Notes: generated from the sequence alone by a model not told the origin. A stretch of 64,000 nucleotides of DNA from Acinetobacter radioresistens DSM 6976 = NBRC 102413 = CIP 103788 (GCF_006757745.1 NZ_AP019740.1:1-64000); one strand, 5' to 3'. Positions 11,669 to 20,238 are shown, counted from the stretch's first letter. A program made the numbers and translations.

Positions 11669-12676
11669 ATGAAAAGAATAGTACTGACTGCTGTTACCAC
11701 TGCACTTTTAGGTCTGGCAGGCACTGCTCAGGCTAAAGTAGATGTTTGTGTCTTCGATTTACTGGGTAAATCTGGTGAATCCTACAAAATGATGGAAGAG
11801 TGGGCATTGGCTGCAAAATCCTGGAAAGCAGATATTAACCTGGTTCCACGTCAGGATGAAGCTGTAGCGGACAGTGATTTCAAGGCAGGTAAATGTGATG
11901 CAGTTTTTATGACTTCAATGCGCGCCCGTCCGTATAACAAATTCGTGGGTTCTATTGATGCCTTGGGTGCTGTGCCAAGTAATGCTGTGGCCCAACGTGC
12001 AATCTCTTATGTACTGGATGCCCGTAATGCCGGCAAAATGACTACAACTCTGGGTGGCAATAAATATGAAGTTGCCGGTGTATCACCTTTAGGTTCAGCT
12101 TATATCTTTGTACGTGATAAAAATATTAATTCCGTTGAGAAAGCAGCAGGTAAGAAGTTTGCAGTACTGGGCTATGACAATGCCCAGAAAATTATGGTAC
12201 AGCGTATTGGAGCACAGGCAGTCCTGTCTGATGTATCTAACTTTGTGGCCAAATTTAATAATGGCCAGGTCGATATGGTCGGTGCGCCGGCTTATGCCTA
12301 TAAACCTTTGGAAATTTATAAAGGTCTGGGCAGTAGTGGCGCAATGATGAATTTCCCGGTATTACAGGTAACCGCTGACTTGGTCTTGCGAGCCGATAAA
12401 TTCCCGGCTGGTTTTGGTCAGCAATCACGTACCTGGTTTGCCAAACAGCTGCCAAAAAGCTTTTCAATGATTCAGCGTTTAGAAGCCGGTATTCCGGGCA
12501 AATATAAAATGAATCTAAGTGCTGAAGACAAGCTTAAATACCAGAAGATGTTACGTGATGGCCGTATGGATTTAACCAGACAGGGTATTTATGACAAAAA
12601 TATGATGGCAGTATTGAAGAAAGCTCGCTGTGCAGTCGATAAAGCCAACTTCGAATGCTCTATGGCAGGCGAATAA
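11669..12676 (+). CDS. Putative secreted solute-binding-like protein (DUF6091-like), copy 2
   Basis: The 335-residue protein is a close paralogue of its two neighbours, with a signal peptide ending GLAGTAQA and a core starting KVDVCVFDLLGKSGESYK. It keeps the CDAVFMTSMRARPYNKFVGS block and the C-terminal cysteine pair RCAVDKANFECS. I chose ATG at 11669 because AAAGGAAG precedes it and the signal peptide starts there; an in-frame TTG at 11618 would add 17 residues that look non-coding. The 197-base gap from copy 1 allows a separate promoter, and a strong terminator follows at 12689-12717. Ligand and partner are unknown. Confidence 0.72.
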   Translation: MKRIVLTAVTTALLGLAGTAQAKVDVCVFDLLGKSGESYKMMEEWALAAKSWKADINLVPRQDEAVADSDFKAGKCDAVFMTSMRARPYNKFVGSIDALGAVPSNAVAQRAISYVLDARNAGKMTTTLGGNKYEVAGVSPLGSAYIFVRDKNINSVEKAAGKKFAVLGYDNAQKIMVQRIGAQAVLSDVSNFVAKFNNGQVDMVGAPAYAYKPLEIYKGLGSSGAMMNFPVLQVTADLVLRADKFPAGFGQQSRTWFAKQLPKSFSMIQRLEAGIPGKYKMNLSAEDKLKYQKMLRDGRMDLTRQGIYDKNMMAVLKKARCAVDKANFECSMAGE

Positions 12677-12688
12677 ATTATGGAAGTT

Positions 12689-12717
12689 AAAAAGCCTGGC
12701 TATAAACCGGGCTTTTT
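12689..12717 (+). terminator. Rho-independent terminator after DUF6091-like copy 2
   Basis: The stem AAAAAGCCTGG / CCGGGCTTTTTT (one G-U pair) with a 7-base loop and a U run lies 12 bases past the stop codon. It separates copies 1-2 from copy 3 transcriptionally. Confidence 0.88.
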
Positions 12718-12808
12718 TGTCTGTATTTTTATAGGCATGTAAGGTCAGTACTCAGCTGCCGGATAGAAAACAGAAAATAAGAAAAAATAAAATTAAAAGG
12801 ATAAAATT

Positions 12809-13813
12809 ATGCAATGGACTAAAGCACTTGTGCTGGGTGCAGGAATATTAATGGCAGCAGAAGCAGCTCAGGCAAAACAGGTTTTTTGTGTTTTTGATCT
12901 GGTCGGTAAAAATGGCGATGTATATGCTTTGATGAAAGACTATCAGCTTGCTGCTAAAAACTGGGGAGCAGATATCGAACTGCGTGTAGGCCAGAATGAG
13001 GCAGTGATTGCTGAAGATTTTAAAGCCGGGAAATGTGACGGTATTAGTGTCACCGGTATGCGTGGCCGACAGTTTAATAAATTTACCGGTTCCCTGGATG
13101 CAATTGGAGCTATTCCGGACCTTAAGTTGGCTGTTAAGGTCATGCAGGGCTTAGCCAGCCCGACTTTTGGCAAATATATGACCAATAGTAAATATGAAGT
13201 TGCAGGAGTGATTCCGGTCGGCGATGCATTCTTGATGGTAAATGACCGTAGTATTAATACAGTTGCTAAAGCAGCTGGCAAAAAAATTGCAGTTCTTGAT
13301 TATGATGAAGCCCAGAAGATTATGGTTCAGCAAATCGGGGCGCAGGCAGTTAGTGCCGATGTAACTAATTTTGGCAGCAAGTTCAATAACCGCCAGGTCG
13401 ATATTATCGGTGCGCCGGCAGCCGTGTTTAAACCGCTGGAATTACATAAAGGTCTCGGTACCAAAGGCGCTATTGTTAATTATCCGATTCTGCAGGTAAC
13501 AGGAAACCTGATTATTCGTCCAGACAAGTTCCCTGCAGGCTATGGACAAAAATCGCGGGAATGGGTTAAAACCCAGTTACCACGTGCGTTTGGTATTCTT
13601 GGAAAAATGAAAGCGGATATTCCACAGAAATACTGGATGAATATACCAGCGGCAGATAAGCCGGGTTACCAGAAACTGATGCGTGAATCACGGATCGACC
13701 TGACCAGACGTGGTGTTTATGACAGGCGCATGATGAAACTGTTATGGCAATTCCGCTGTAAAGAAGACCGCAGTAATTTTGAATGCAGCCTACAGGATGA
13801 GAACTATAAATAA
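12809..13813 (+). CDS. Putative secreted solute-binding-like protein (DUF6091-like), copy 3
   Basis: The 334-residue third paralogue has a signal peptide ending EAAQA and a core starting KQVFCVFDLVGKNGDVYAL. It is the most divergent copy: the TSMRAR motif of copies 1-2 is VTGMRGR, and the region around 110-135 is rewritten, but the SKFNNRQVDIIGAPA block and the C-terminal FRCKEDRSNFECS cysteine pair remain. ATG at 12809 follows AAAAGGATAAA. It lies behind a terminator, so it is probably transcribed alone. No transporter membrane gene lies nearby; the function is unknown. Confidence 0.7.
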   Translation: MQWTKALVLGAGILMAAEAAQAKQVFCVFDLVGKNGDVYALMKDYQLAAKNWGADIELRVGQNEAVIAEDFKAGKCDGISVTGMRGRQFNKFTGSLDAIGAIPDLKLAVKVMQGLASPTFGKYMTNSKYEVAGVIPVGDAFLMVNDRSINTVAKAAGKKIAVLDYDEAQKIMVQQIGAQAVSADVTNFGSKFNNRQVDIIGAPAAVFKPLELHKGLGTKGAIVNYPILQVTGNLIIRPDKFPAGYGQKSREWVKTQLPRAFGILGKMKADIPQKYWMNIPAADKPGYQKLMRESRIDLTRRGVYDRRMMKLLWQFRCKEDRSNFECSLQDENYK

Positions 13814-13856
13814 ACCTGATAAAATAACTCAGGATAAACTTTAAAGTTCAGGCGCT

Positions 13857-13895
13857 GGCCATATATTGAGTATGTTATACTTTAAATATATGGCC
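13857..13895 (+). promoter_or_regulatory. erpA promoter region with inverted repeat
   Basis: Eleven-base perfect arms GGCCATATATT (13857-13867) and AATATATGGCC (13885-13895) enclose an extended -10 element TGTTATACT (13873-13881). The start of transcription would fall near the second arm, 40-50 bases before erpA. The arms could form a hairpin or be an operator. The regulator is unknown; no IscR-type motif was recognised. Confidence 0.5.
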
Positions 13896-13937
13896 TTTGC
13901 CTTTTAAGGCAGATGAATTTGTTGAGGAACGCCCAGT

Positions 13938-14273
13938 ATGAATGCCCCAGCTCTTGTGTTGTCAGATAATGCTGCAAATAAAGTGCGCCAACTCCGTGAA
14001 AGCGAAGGGAATCAGGATTTAATGTTACGTGTCTATGTAACAGGAGGCGGCTGCTCAGGATTCTCTTACGGTTTTAACTTTGCTGAAAGCATGAATGAAG
14101 ATGATGCTGAATTTACCAATGGCGATGTGACCATGCTGGTAGATTCACTAAGTTACCAGTATTTGGTAGGTTCAGTGGTTGATTATATTCAGGGACTGGA
14201 AGGATCACGTTTTATCGTTGAGAATCCGAATGCTACTACGACCTGCGGTTGCGGATCTTCATTTTCAATCTAG
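13938..14273 (+). CDS. erpA: Iron-sulfur cluster insertion protein ErpA
   Basis: ErpA is an A-type carrier that delivers Fe-S clusters to apoproteins, in E. coli including isoprenoid-synthesis enzymes. The 111-residue protein shows the three cluster-ligand cysteines C39 ([11 protein letters not shown]), C103 and C105 ([11 protein letters not shown]). The fold length is typical. It stands alone between its own promoter region and a strong terminator. ErpA is favoured over IscA because there are no isc genes around and the motif context matches ErpA. Confidence 0.93.
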   Translation: MNAPALVLSDNAANKVRQLRESEGNQDLMLRVYVTGGGCSGFSYGFNFAESMNEDDAEFTNGDVTMLVDSLSYQYLVGSVVDYIQGLEGSRFIVENPNATTTCGCGSSFSI

Positions 14274-14286
14274 AAGATAACTGTTT

Positions 14287-14315
14287 AAAAAACCCATCCT
14301 GAGATGGGTTTTTTT
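14287..14315. terminator. Rho-independent terminator of erpA
   Basis: Perfect 12-base arms AAAAAACCCATC / GATGGGTTTTTT around a CTGA loop, with a U run on the plus strand. The A run on the other side lets it also serve the converging hydrolase gene that ends at 14326. Confidence 0.9.
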
Positions 14316-14325
14316 ATCATTGTAG

Positions 14326-15171
14326 TTAAGCCTGAATCTGCTCCAGGATAAGCTGGCTGACTACAGCAGCTTGCTGCACAGGAAGCCAGTGGTTGGCCTC
14401 TAACATGACTTCACGGTACGGCGCCTGTACATAACGCTGGTTTAGTTTAACGCCAGCATCACTAATAGCCACATCCTGGGTACCGCCGATAAACAGAGTA
14501 GGGACAGTGACCGGATCGAATCGCTGGAAACGGGCATTGAAAGGTAGTGCCCGATACCAGTTCAGGCTATAACTTAAACGGCCCTGTTCCAGCATTTCTG
14601 TTTTGAAAATTTCCAGTTGCTGCTTGGTCATCCCTGAATTTTTAAGTAAACCCAGTCCTATTTTTGGAAATTTTTCAAATAATAGTTCTGGCAATTTAGG
14701 CAGCTGAAATAACCCGATATAATAAGATTTAAATAGCTGGTTCGAGGCAAGCAGGGCACGCAGGAAAGCACCCGGATGAGGTACAGATAACACCACCAGA
14801 TTTTTTAATTTTTTAGGGTAATGCATAGCGTATTCCCATGCCACAATTGCTCCCCAGTCATGGCCAACCAAATGGACTGGCTGGTTAATCTGGTCAATCA
14901 GCAGATCCAGATCTTGAAGTAACTCCTGCATCCGATAAGCCTGACGTCCTTCAGGGCGTGCATCAAGGCTATAGCCACGCTGGTTCGGTGCAAAGGTACG
15001 AAAACCTGCTGCATTGAGCTGAACCCGGACCTGATCCCAGCACTGTGCCGTTTCGGGAAAGCCATGGAGTAGTACCACAGCTTCACCTTCTAGCGGACCG
15101 CTATCGATCAGGTCAAAGCTCAGTTCACCACGATGATAACGCTCAAGGCGCTGTTTACTTAAATCAATCAT
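14326..15171 (-). CDS. Alpha/beta hydrolase (epoxide hydrolase / haloalkane dehalogenase-like)
   Basis: The 281-residue cytosolic protein has the oxyanion motif HGFPE at 36-40, the nucleophile elbow GHDWG at 103-107 with aspartate D105, and the catalytic histidine in EANHWLP near 262. An aspartate nucleophile with HGFP is characteristic of epoxide hydrolases, haloalkane dehalogenases and fluoroacetate dehalogenases rather than esterases. No Tyr pair or halide Trp can be assigned confidently, so the substrate is open. It is transcribed alone and converges on erpA. Confidence 0.8.
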   Translation of the reverse strand: MIDLSKQRLERYHRGELSFDLIDSGPLEGEAVVLLHGFPETAQCWDQVRVQLNAAGFRTFAPNQRGYSLDARPEGRQAYRMQELLQDLDLLIDQINQPVHLVGHDWGAIVAWEYAMHYPKKLKNLVVLSVPHPGAFLRALLASNQLFKSYYIGLFQLPKLPELLFEKFPKIGLGLLKNSGMTKQQLEIFKTEMLEQGRLSYSLNWYRALPFNARFQRFDPVTVPTLFIGGTQDVAISDAGVKLNQRYVQAPYREVMLEANHWLPVQQAAVVSQLILEQIQA

Positions 15172-15284
15172 CTTTTTTCTCTTATTGTTACTTTGAATTT
15201 TTGTTTAGTCATATATTTTAGTAAAAATTACTGCGGTGTATCTTCACCAGAAAGTATGCTGTAGCTCACTTATAGCCCGTCTAA

Positions 15285-16415
15285 TCAGGCTGCAGTCATA
15301 CTGCCTAAAATGCGAAAGCCTTGTGCACCGGTAACAGCAGGCAGGTTACCACTTTGCTGTTGTACAAACCGCATAGCAAGCCAAGCAAATGCTGTTGCTT
15401 CTACCCAGGTTGGACTAAGGCCCAGACTGTCAGTAGTCTGCACACTCCACTGATGCTTGCGCAGGCGCCAGCGTAACTGGTCTAATAAATGTGCATTGTA
15501 AGCACCGCCGCCACATACATATACTTCACCTGTATCCAGTCCTGAACGGTAAATGGCTTTTTTAATTGCCCTTGTGGTCAGCTTTAATAAAGTAGCCTGT
15601 ACATTTTCGGGTGTATCTTCCAGCTCATCATACCCCAGATCGTCATTACGCCAGTCCTGTATCTGCTCATCCAGCCAGTCCAGATTAAAGTCTTCACGTC
15701 CGGTACTTTTTGGAGGTTCTTTCGAGAAATACTCATGCGCCTGTAAGCGTTCCAGTAAAGCACGAATTGGCTGGCCATAGGCAGCCCAACTGCCATTTTC
15801 ATCATAAGGATGACCTGTATAACGCTGACACCAGCCATCCATCAGGATATTGGCCGGACCGGTATCAAACCCATAGACTTTCTCGGGCTGACCAGCGGGT
15901 AACAGACTGACATTGGCAATACCTCCCAGATTTAAAATCACCCGATGAATTTCAGGATGCTGAAATAGGGCCTGATGAAAAGCCGGAACGAGTGGTGCAC
16001 CTTGGCCACCAGCTGCCATATCACGACGACGAAAATCAGATACCACTGCAATACCGGTCAGTTCGGCAATAATATGAGGGTCACCAATCTGTAGGGTAAA
16101 ATGATGTTCAGGACGATGACGAATAGTTTGGCCATGTGAACCGATGGCCCTGATCTGGCTACGGTCCAGAGCATTTTTTTCAATCATCTGGTTAATACCA
16201 TGACCGATCATTTGGCCCAGAGCAACATCAGCAGCTCCCATCCGGTCAATTTCATTATCATCTGGCAGGGTTAATGCCATCAGCTCGTCACGTAATTCCG
16301 GATCGAATGGTAATGTCAGGGTAGCGTGGAGCCGGAGAGGATCAAAAGAAGCAGCAACGATATCGACACCATCCATGCTGGTGCCGGTCATTACCCCGAT
16401 ATAGATCGCTGTCAT
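15285..16415 (-). CDS. anmK: Anhydro-N-acetylmuramic acid kinase
   Basis: AnmK opens the 1,6-anhydro ring of anhydroMurNAc released from old peptidoglycan and phosphorylates it to MurNAc-6-phosphate. The 376 residues carry the signature MTGTSMDGVD at 9-18, the phosphate-binding GSHGQTIRH near 93, and the GFDTGPANILMDGW block near 182. The gene is divergent from tyrS, a common neighbour in gammaproteobacteria. Two other recycling genes, mupP and ampD, lie elsewhere in the window, giving a consistent recycling set. Confidence 0.95.
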   Translation of the reverse strand: MTAIYIGVMTGTSMDGVDIVAASFDPLRLHATLTLPFDPELRDELMALTLPDDNEIDRMGAADVALGQMIGHGINQMIEKNALDRSQIRAIGSHGQTIRHRPEHHFTLQIGDPHIIAELTGIAVVSDFRRRDMAAGGQGAPLVPAFHQALFQHPEIHRVILNLGGIANVSLLPAGQPEKVYGFDTGPANILMDGWCQRYTGHPYDENGSWAAYGQPIRALLERLQAHEYFSKEPPKSTGREDFNLDWLDEQIQDWRNDDLGYDELEDTPENVQATLLKLTTRAIKKAIYRSGLDTGEVYVCGGGAYNAHLLDQLRWRLRKHQWSVQTTDSLGLSPTWVEATAFAWLAMRFVQQQSGNLPAVTGAQGFRILGSMTAA

Positions 16416-16496
16416 GATGATTCTTAAGCCTGCAATGTGCTGAAAAAGTGTTAGTATATCTCACAAATTGTATAACTGATGTGTTTGGGTTTTGTG

Positions 16497-17711
16497 ATGT
16501 CAAATTTCCTGCCGGCTGAAGAACAACTTGCCCTCATTCAACGAGGCACTCATGAAATTATCTCTGAAGAAGATCTTCTGAAGAAATTAAAAGAAAACCG
16601 TCCCCTTAAAGTTAAAGCGGGTTTTGATCCAACTGCACCTGACCTGCATCTGGGTCATACGGTTTTAATTAATAAGCTTAAAGTATTTCAGGATTTAGGC
16701 CACGATGTATATTTCCTGATAGGTGACTATACTGCCATGATCGGTGATCCGACTGGCAAGAGTGCAACACGTCCGCCATTATCGCGTGAACAGGTTCTGG
16801 AAAATGCCAAAACCTATCAGGAACAGGTCTTTAAAATTCTTGACCCGAATAAAACCAAGGTAGTGTTCAACTCAGAATGGTTTGCCAGCAAGACTGCGGC
16901 TGATCTGATTCAACTGGCTTCCCAGCAGACCGTTGCACGTATGCTGGAACGTGATGATTTCACCAAGCGCTATAGCAGTCAGCAGCCGATTGCGATTCAT
17001 GAATTTTTATACCCGCTGGTGCAGGGTTATGACTCAATTGCTCTGGAAGCGGATGTTGAGCTTGGTGGTACGGACCAGACATTTAATCTATTAATGGGCC
17101 GTACCTTGCAAGGCCGCTATCATCAAGAGCCTCAAGTCTGTATTACCGTACCAATTCTAGAAGGCTTGGATGGTGTACAGAAAATGTCGAAGTCTCTGGG
17201 CAATTACATCGGTGTATTTGATGCACCAGGTGCAATGTACCAAAAGGTACTGTCGATGCCAGACAGCCTAATCGAACGTTACTTTGAACTGCTCAGCTTT
17301 AAATCGATGCCTGAAATTCAAGATCTGCTCAAAGAGATGGTAGAAGGCCGTAATCCGCAGGAAATCAAGCGTATTCTGGCACTGGAACTGGTTGAGCGTT
17401 TCCATGGCAGTGAAGCAGCGGCCAATGCGCATAAAGGTGCAGGAAATATTATTACTGAAGGTGAATTGCCAGAAGGCACACCTGAAGTAACTATTTCTCG
17501 TGCCGAATTTGGTGGTGAAATCTTTATTGCGTCCATTTTGCGTACTGCGGGTTTAACTAAAAATGCAGCGCAGGCTAAGGATGCTGTAGCGCGGGGCGCC
17601 GTTAAAGTTGACTGGGAAGTAGTAGATGCAGACTTTTCAGTAAAAGAAAATAAAACTTATATTATTCAGGCAGGCAAAAAGGCGATTGCTAAAGTTACCT
17701 TTACTGACTAA
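16497..17711 (+). CDS. tyrS: Tyrosyl-tRNA synthetase
   Basis: Class I synthetase that charges tRNA-Tyr. The 404 residues include the HIGH-type motif DLHLGHTVL near 41, KMSKS within [11 protein letters not shown] near 230, and a C-terminal S4-type RNA-binding region with [11 protein letters not shown]. The start is placed at ATG 16497 ([10 protein letters not shown]), where family homology begins; the in-frame ATG at 16479 would add six unlikely residues. Neither start has a strong Shine-Dalgarno. The gene is divergent from anmK and ends in a strong terminator. Confidence 0.96.
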   Translation: MSNFLPAEEQLALIQRGTHEIISEEDLLKKLKENRPLKVKAGFDPTAPDLHLGHTVLINKLKVFQDLGHDVYFLIGDYTAMIGDPTGKSATRPPLSREQVLENAKTYQEQVFKILDPNKTKVVFNSEWFASKTAADLIQLASQQTVARMLERDDFTKRYSSQQPIAIHEFLYPLVQGYDSIALEADVELGGTDQTFNLLMGRTLQGRYHQEPQVCITVPILEGLDGVQKMSKSLGNYIGVFDAPGAMYQKVLSMPDSLIERYFELLSFKSMPEIQDLLKEMVEGRNPQEIKRILALELVERFHGSEAAANAHKGAGNIITEGELPEGTPEVTISRAEFGGEIFIASILRTAGLTKNAAQAKDAVARGAVKVDWEVVDADFSVKENKTYIIQAGKKAIAKVTFTD

Positions 17712-17721
17712 ATAGATGAAT

Positions 17722-17751
17722 AAAAAAGCAGGTCTCTGGACCTGCTTTTTT
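17722..17751 (+). terminator. Rho-independent terminator of tyrS
   Basis: Perfect 13-base arms AAAAAAGCAGGTC / GACCTGCTTTTTT with a TCTG loop and U run, 11 bases past the tyrS stop. Confidence 0.93.
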
Positions 17752-17795
17752 ATCACTTTTATTTGACAGAATCATCTGAACTATAGGATATATTG

Positions 17796-18335
17796 CTAAA
17801 TAGCGTGATTTATCAGTTTTTCTATCACTGATCTTAGGATCTTAATCTCGGCTTCATTACCTTCAAACTGCTCAGTTTGATTACGCTTGAAAATATCACG
17901 AATTTCTAGAGTAGCGTTAGAGTCGATTAAACCCAGATAGGTCCCGACCTGGCGTAACTGGTCAATTGAACGTGAACCATTGGTTGCCCCATAACCCACA
18001 TAGGCAGCAGGTTTGCCTTGCCATTCTTTACCTAAGTAATCTAGAGCATTTTTCAGGGCTGGACTATAACCATGATTATATTCAGGACTAATAAAAATAA
18101 AGCCATCACCTTCGGAAATTTTTTCTGCCCATTGCTGTTGTTTTGGCTGGTCATAGATACCTGTAATGGGCGGATGGCTTCCGGCAAAAACAGGCAAATC
18201 CCATTCTTTTAAATCAACGATTTCAGTTTCCAGGGTGTTATAGTCAAAACTCTCAATAGCCTCGAGAACCCATTTGGCCACCTTAATAGCAGTACGACCT
18301 TCACGTATGCTGCCTACAATAATATAGATTTTCAT
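17796..18335 (-). CDS. NAD(P)H-dependent FMN reductase family protein
   Basis: The 179-residue flavodoxin-like protein has the FMN-phosphate loop GSIREGRT at 8-15 and the SPEYNHGYSPALKNALDYL motif near 104 typical of the chromate/quinone/azo reductase family. It is expected to be a cytosolic FMN enzyme using NAD(P)H; the physiological acceptor is not evident. No signal or fusion. It is transcribed alone, between the tyrS terminator and the Clp-N-like gene on the same strand, with about 110 bases between them. Confidence 0.85.
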   Translation of the reverse strand: MKIYIIVGSIREGRTAIKVAKWVLEAIESFDYNTLETEIVDLKEWDLPVFAGSHPPITGIYDQPKQQQWAEKISEGDGFIFISPEYNHGYSPALKNALDYLGKEWQGKPAAYVGYGATNGSRSIDQLRQVGTYLGLIDSNATLEIRDIFKRNQTEQFEGNEAEIKILRSVIEKLINHAI

Positions 18336-18449
18336 AATATTTTCCGGTTGGGCATGATCTTTATTAAACTAATTATTTTTTTGGAAAGCGCCTAGACAGA
18401 ATTTGTATCTCTATTTTAAAACATCAAAAGTTATGAACCAGTTTAATTT

Positions 18450-18911
18450 TTAAGCAGGTATAATCGTTAGATGGCTATTCAATATTTCAGATCGTTCGAC
18501 CAGATCTATGACTGGAGAACAAGCTTTTTGACATAATAAAATATCTGTATCCATTAATGCCTGTAGAAGGTGAAATATATTAATCTGCGGACATTGCTCT
18601 GTTTGGGAAAACTGCCAGGCCTGTTGCAATAAAATAATTAAAGCCTCACTTAACACCAATGTACTGTGGCTTTGAATATGTGCTGAAAGTAAAGCTATAT
18701 TCAGCTGCCGCCTGAGCTCCAAGACAGAAATATCATAACGGTCTAATAAAAAGATTAATTCATTTGGTTCGGGTTGCTTTAAGAGCTGTAAAAAAAGATG
18801 AGATACTTGGACTTGGGTAATCTGGTGCTGGGCACATTCATTCAGGGTTTGTAATAATGCTTCGCGTATTGCGCTAGAAAGACAACGTAATAAAACAGTT
18901 AGTGTCAGCAT
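18450..18911 (-). CDS. Standalone Clp N-terminal-domain-like protein (ClpV-type)
   Basis: I recognise no full-length family. The 153 residues resemble the double Clp-N repeat at the front of T6SS ClpV ATPases: a first repeat with LLQTLNECAQHQITQVQVSHLFLQLL, the linker pattern DRYDISVLELRRQLNIALL, and a second repeat with LSEALIILLQQAWQFS and INIFHLLQALM. There is no Walker A or any AAA+ domain, so it is either an adaptor-like single domain or a remnant of a clpV gene. It has no obvious Shine-Dalgarno. About 310 gene-free bases lie upstream, including a perfect palindrome. No other T6SS gene is in the window. Confidence 0.5.
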   Translation of the reverse strand: MLTLTVLLRCLSSAIREALLQTLNECAQHQITQVQVSHLFLQLLKQPEPNELIFLLDRYDISVLELRRQLNIALLSAHIQSHSTLVLSEALIILLQQAWQFSQTEQCPQINIFHLLQALMDTDILLCQKACSPVIDLVERSEILNSHLTIIPA

Positions 18912-19168
18912 AACAACTCATTGTTTTTAATCATACAGCACTTAAGCTGAGTAATAATTTTTATAATTAAAACTGGGATAAAGTGTATTTTTAGATATCT
19001 GCCAGTCTTTATGGCTGATTGAATTCTAGCCTAATATATAGCCAAGCGTGAAGCTGCATTCATCGCTTTTTATTATATAGACCTTTAGAAAAACCATCTG
19101 CTGATCATTTAAATGATCAGTAAACTGGCTAGACATTTAAATATTTAGTTTATATTTTACTTATAATA
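18912..19168. other. Gene-free region upstream of the Clp-N-like gene
   Basis: The stretch 18912-19222 contains no credible open frame. It holds a perfect 20-base palindrome at 19101-19120 and the fkpB terminator at 19169-19198. The remaining AT-rich sequence presumably carries the promoter of the minus-strand Clp-N-like gene. Confidence 0.6.
19101..19120. repeat. Perfect 20-base palindrome
   Basis: CTGATCATTTAAATGATCAG is a perfect palindrome with no loop. It has no U tract next to it and is about 190 bases upstream of the Clp-N-like start. It could be an operator; the binding protein is not known. Confidence 0.6.
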
Positions 19169-19198
19169 AAAAAAGCCGGACATACACAGACCGGCTTT
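19169..19198 (-). terminator. Rho-independent terminator of the ribF-ileS-lspA-fkpB operon
   Basis: Arms AAAGCCGG / CCGGCTTT with an 11-base loop, followed on the minus strand by a run of seven U, lie 25 bases beyond the fkpB stop. Confidence 0.88.
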
Positions 19199-19222
19199 AG
19201 AATGATTGATTTTAGGCAGCGT

Positions 19223-19705
19223 CTAGATGAGTTTAATACCTTGCTGACCTGCTGGTGTAACCTTGAAGATTTCAACCTCAAAACTGATATTTTTACCTGC
19301 CAGCGGATGGTTAAAGTCTATCTCGGTCATGTCATCATTCACTGATCTGACCACACCGTACAGGCTGCTTTTAGCTTTGTCTTCAAACTCGATCATTTGG
19401 CCAACCACAGGGCGTTGTTCAAATTTGACCGTATCAAAGCGTTGAATATTTTCCGGATTCCACGGTCCAAAGGCATCTTCTGCCGGTAAATGTACAGTAC
19501 GGCGGTCACCTGCCCTTAAACCAAAAAGAGCCTGTTCAAAGCCTGGCAGTAAATTACCGTCACCAATCACCAGACTCACCGGCTCTTCACGGCTGCGGGT
19601 ATTATCTATTTCAACACCATCTTCAATGGCAACTGAAAAGTGCAGCTCTACCTGAGAACCTTCTTCAATTCGGGTATCTTCATTCGGGTTGAGTAACTCT
19701 GTCAT
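19223..19705 (-). CDS. fkpB: FKBP-type peptidyl-prolyl isomerase, SlpA-like
   Basis: The 160-residue cytosolic protein catalyses proline cis-trans isomerisation and, like SlyD/SlpA relatives, carries an insert-in-flap chaperone domain. Visible features are the FKBP entry VELHFSVAIEDGVEIDNT, the GDGNLLPGFEQALFGLRAGDRRTV turn near 60-80, and DFNHPLAGKNISFEVEIFKV near 130-150. The start ATG overlaps the lspA stop by 4 bases, so it is co-translated as last gene of the ribF-ileS-lspA operon. That order is typical for gammaproteobacteria and supports the name. Confidence 0.9.
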   Translation of the reverse strand: MTELLNPNEDTRIEEGSQVELHFSVAIEDGVEIDNTRSREEPVSLVIGDGNLLPGFEQALFGLRAGDRRTVHLPAEDAFGPWNPENIQRFDTVKFEQRPVVGQMIEFEDKAKSSLYGVVRSVNDDMTEIDFNHPLAGKNISFEVEIFKVTPAGQQGIKLI

Positions 19706-20238
19706 TTTGTTGCCTCTGCACGTTGAATCCGGTGTTTTTCCAGAAAGAAAGTATCGATTAATAACAGGATTGTTCCAAGAGTGATGGCACTATCAGCAAT
19801 ATTAAATGCAGGAAAGTGACTGTTCTGATAGTAGACATGAATAAAATCTACTACATAACCCAGACTGACCCGGTCTATCAGGTTACCGATGGCGCCCCCT
19901 AGAATCAGGGCAATAGCCATTGGTAAAATGACCAGATGTTTTGGCATACGCATTAGCCAGAAAACAAACAGCAAGGAAACTCCAGCCGCCAGTCCGGTAA
20001 ATAAATAACGCTGCCAGCCACCGGCATCAGACAGAAAACTGAATGCTGCACCATAATTATGTAGCAGCGTCCAGTTTAAAAAGGGCAGTACGGCTACCGG
20101 ATCGGCATAGTTCAGATGGTTTGTTGCAATCCATTTGGTCCATTGATCCAAAATAATGGCAACAATTGCCAGCCCGATCCACACCAGATTATGTGGATAG
20201 AACTGGAACCAGCCTTTTCTTTGCGGTGTATTAGGCAT
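19702..20238 (-). CDS. lspA: Lipoprotein signal peptidase (signal peptidase II)
   Basis: LspA cleaves prolipoprotein signal peptides in the inner membrane before the lipidated cysteine. The 178 residues contain four hydrophobic segments (about 18-38, 75-97, 102-118, 146-166) and the two catalytic aspartates D131 (YVVDFIHV) and D149 (FNIADSAIT). The GGAIGNLIDR motif at 114-123 is intact. It overlaps ileS by 8 bases and fkpB by 4, so translation is coupled. Substrates in this same window include Wza, two Ssu binding proteins and two tiny lipoproteins. Confidence 0.96.
   Translation of the reverse strand: MPNTPQRKGWFQFYPHNLVWIGLAIVAIILDQWTKWIATNHLNYADPVAVLPFLNWTLLHNYGAAFSFLSDAGGWQRYLFTGLAAGVSLLFVFWLMRMPKHLVILPMAIALILGGAIGNLIDRVSLGYVVDFIHVYYQNSHFPAFNIADSAITLGTILLLIDTFFLEKHRIQRAEATK

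Noticed and set aside
10449..13813. The three DUF6091-like genes as a TRAP or ABC transporter operon
   Set aside because: No membrane permease or ATPase for them lies on either side, and a terminator separates copy 3.
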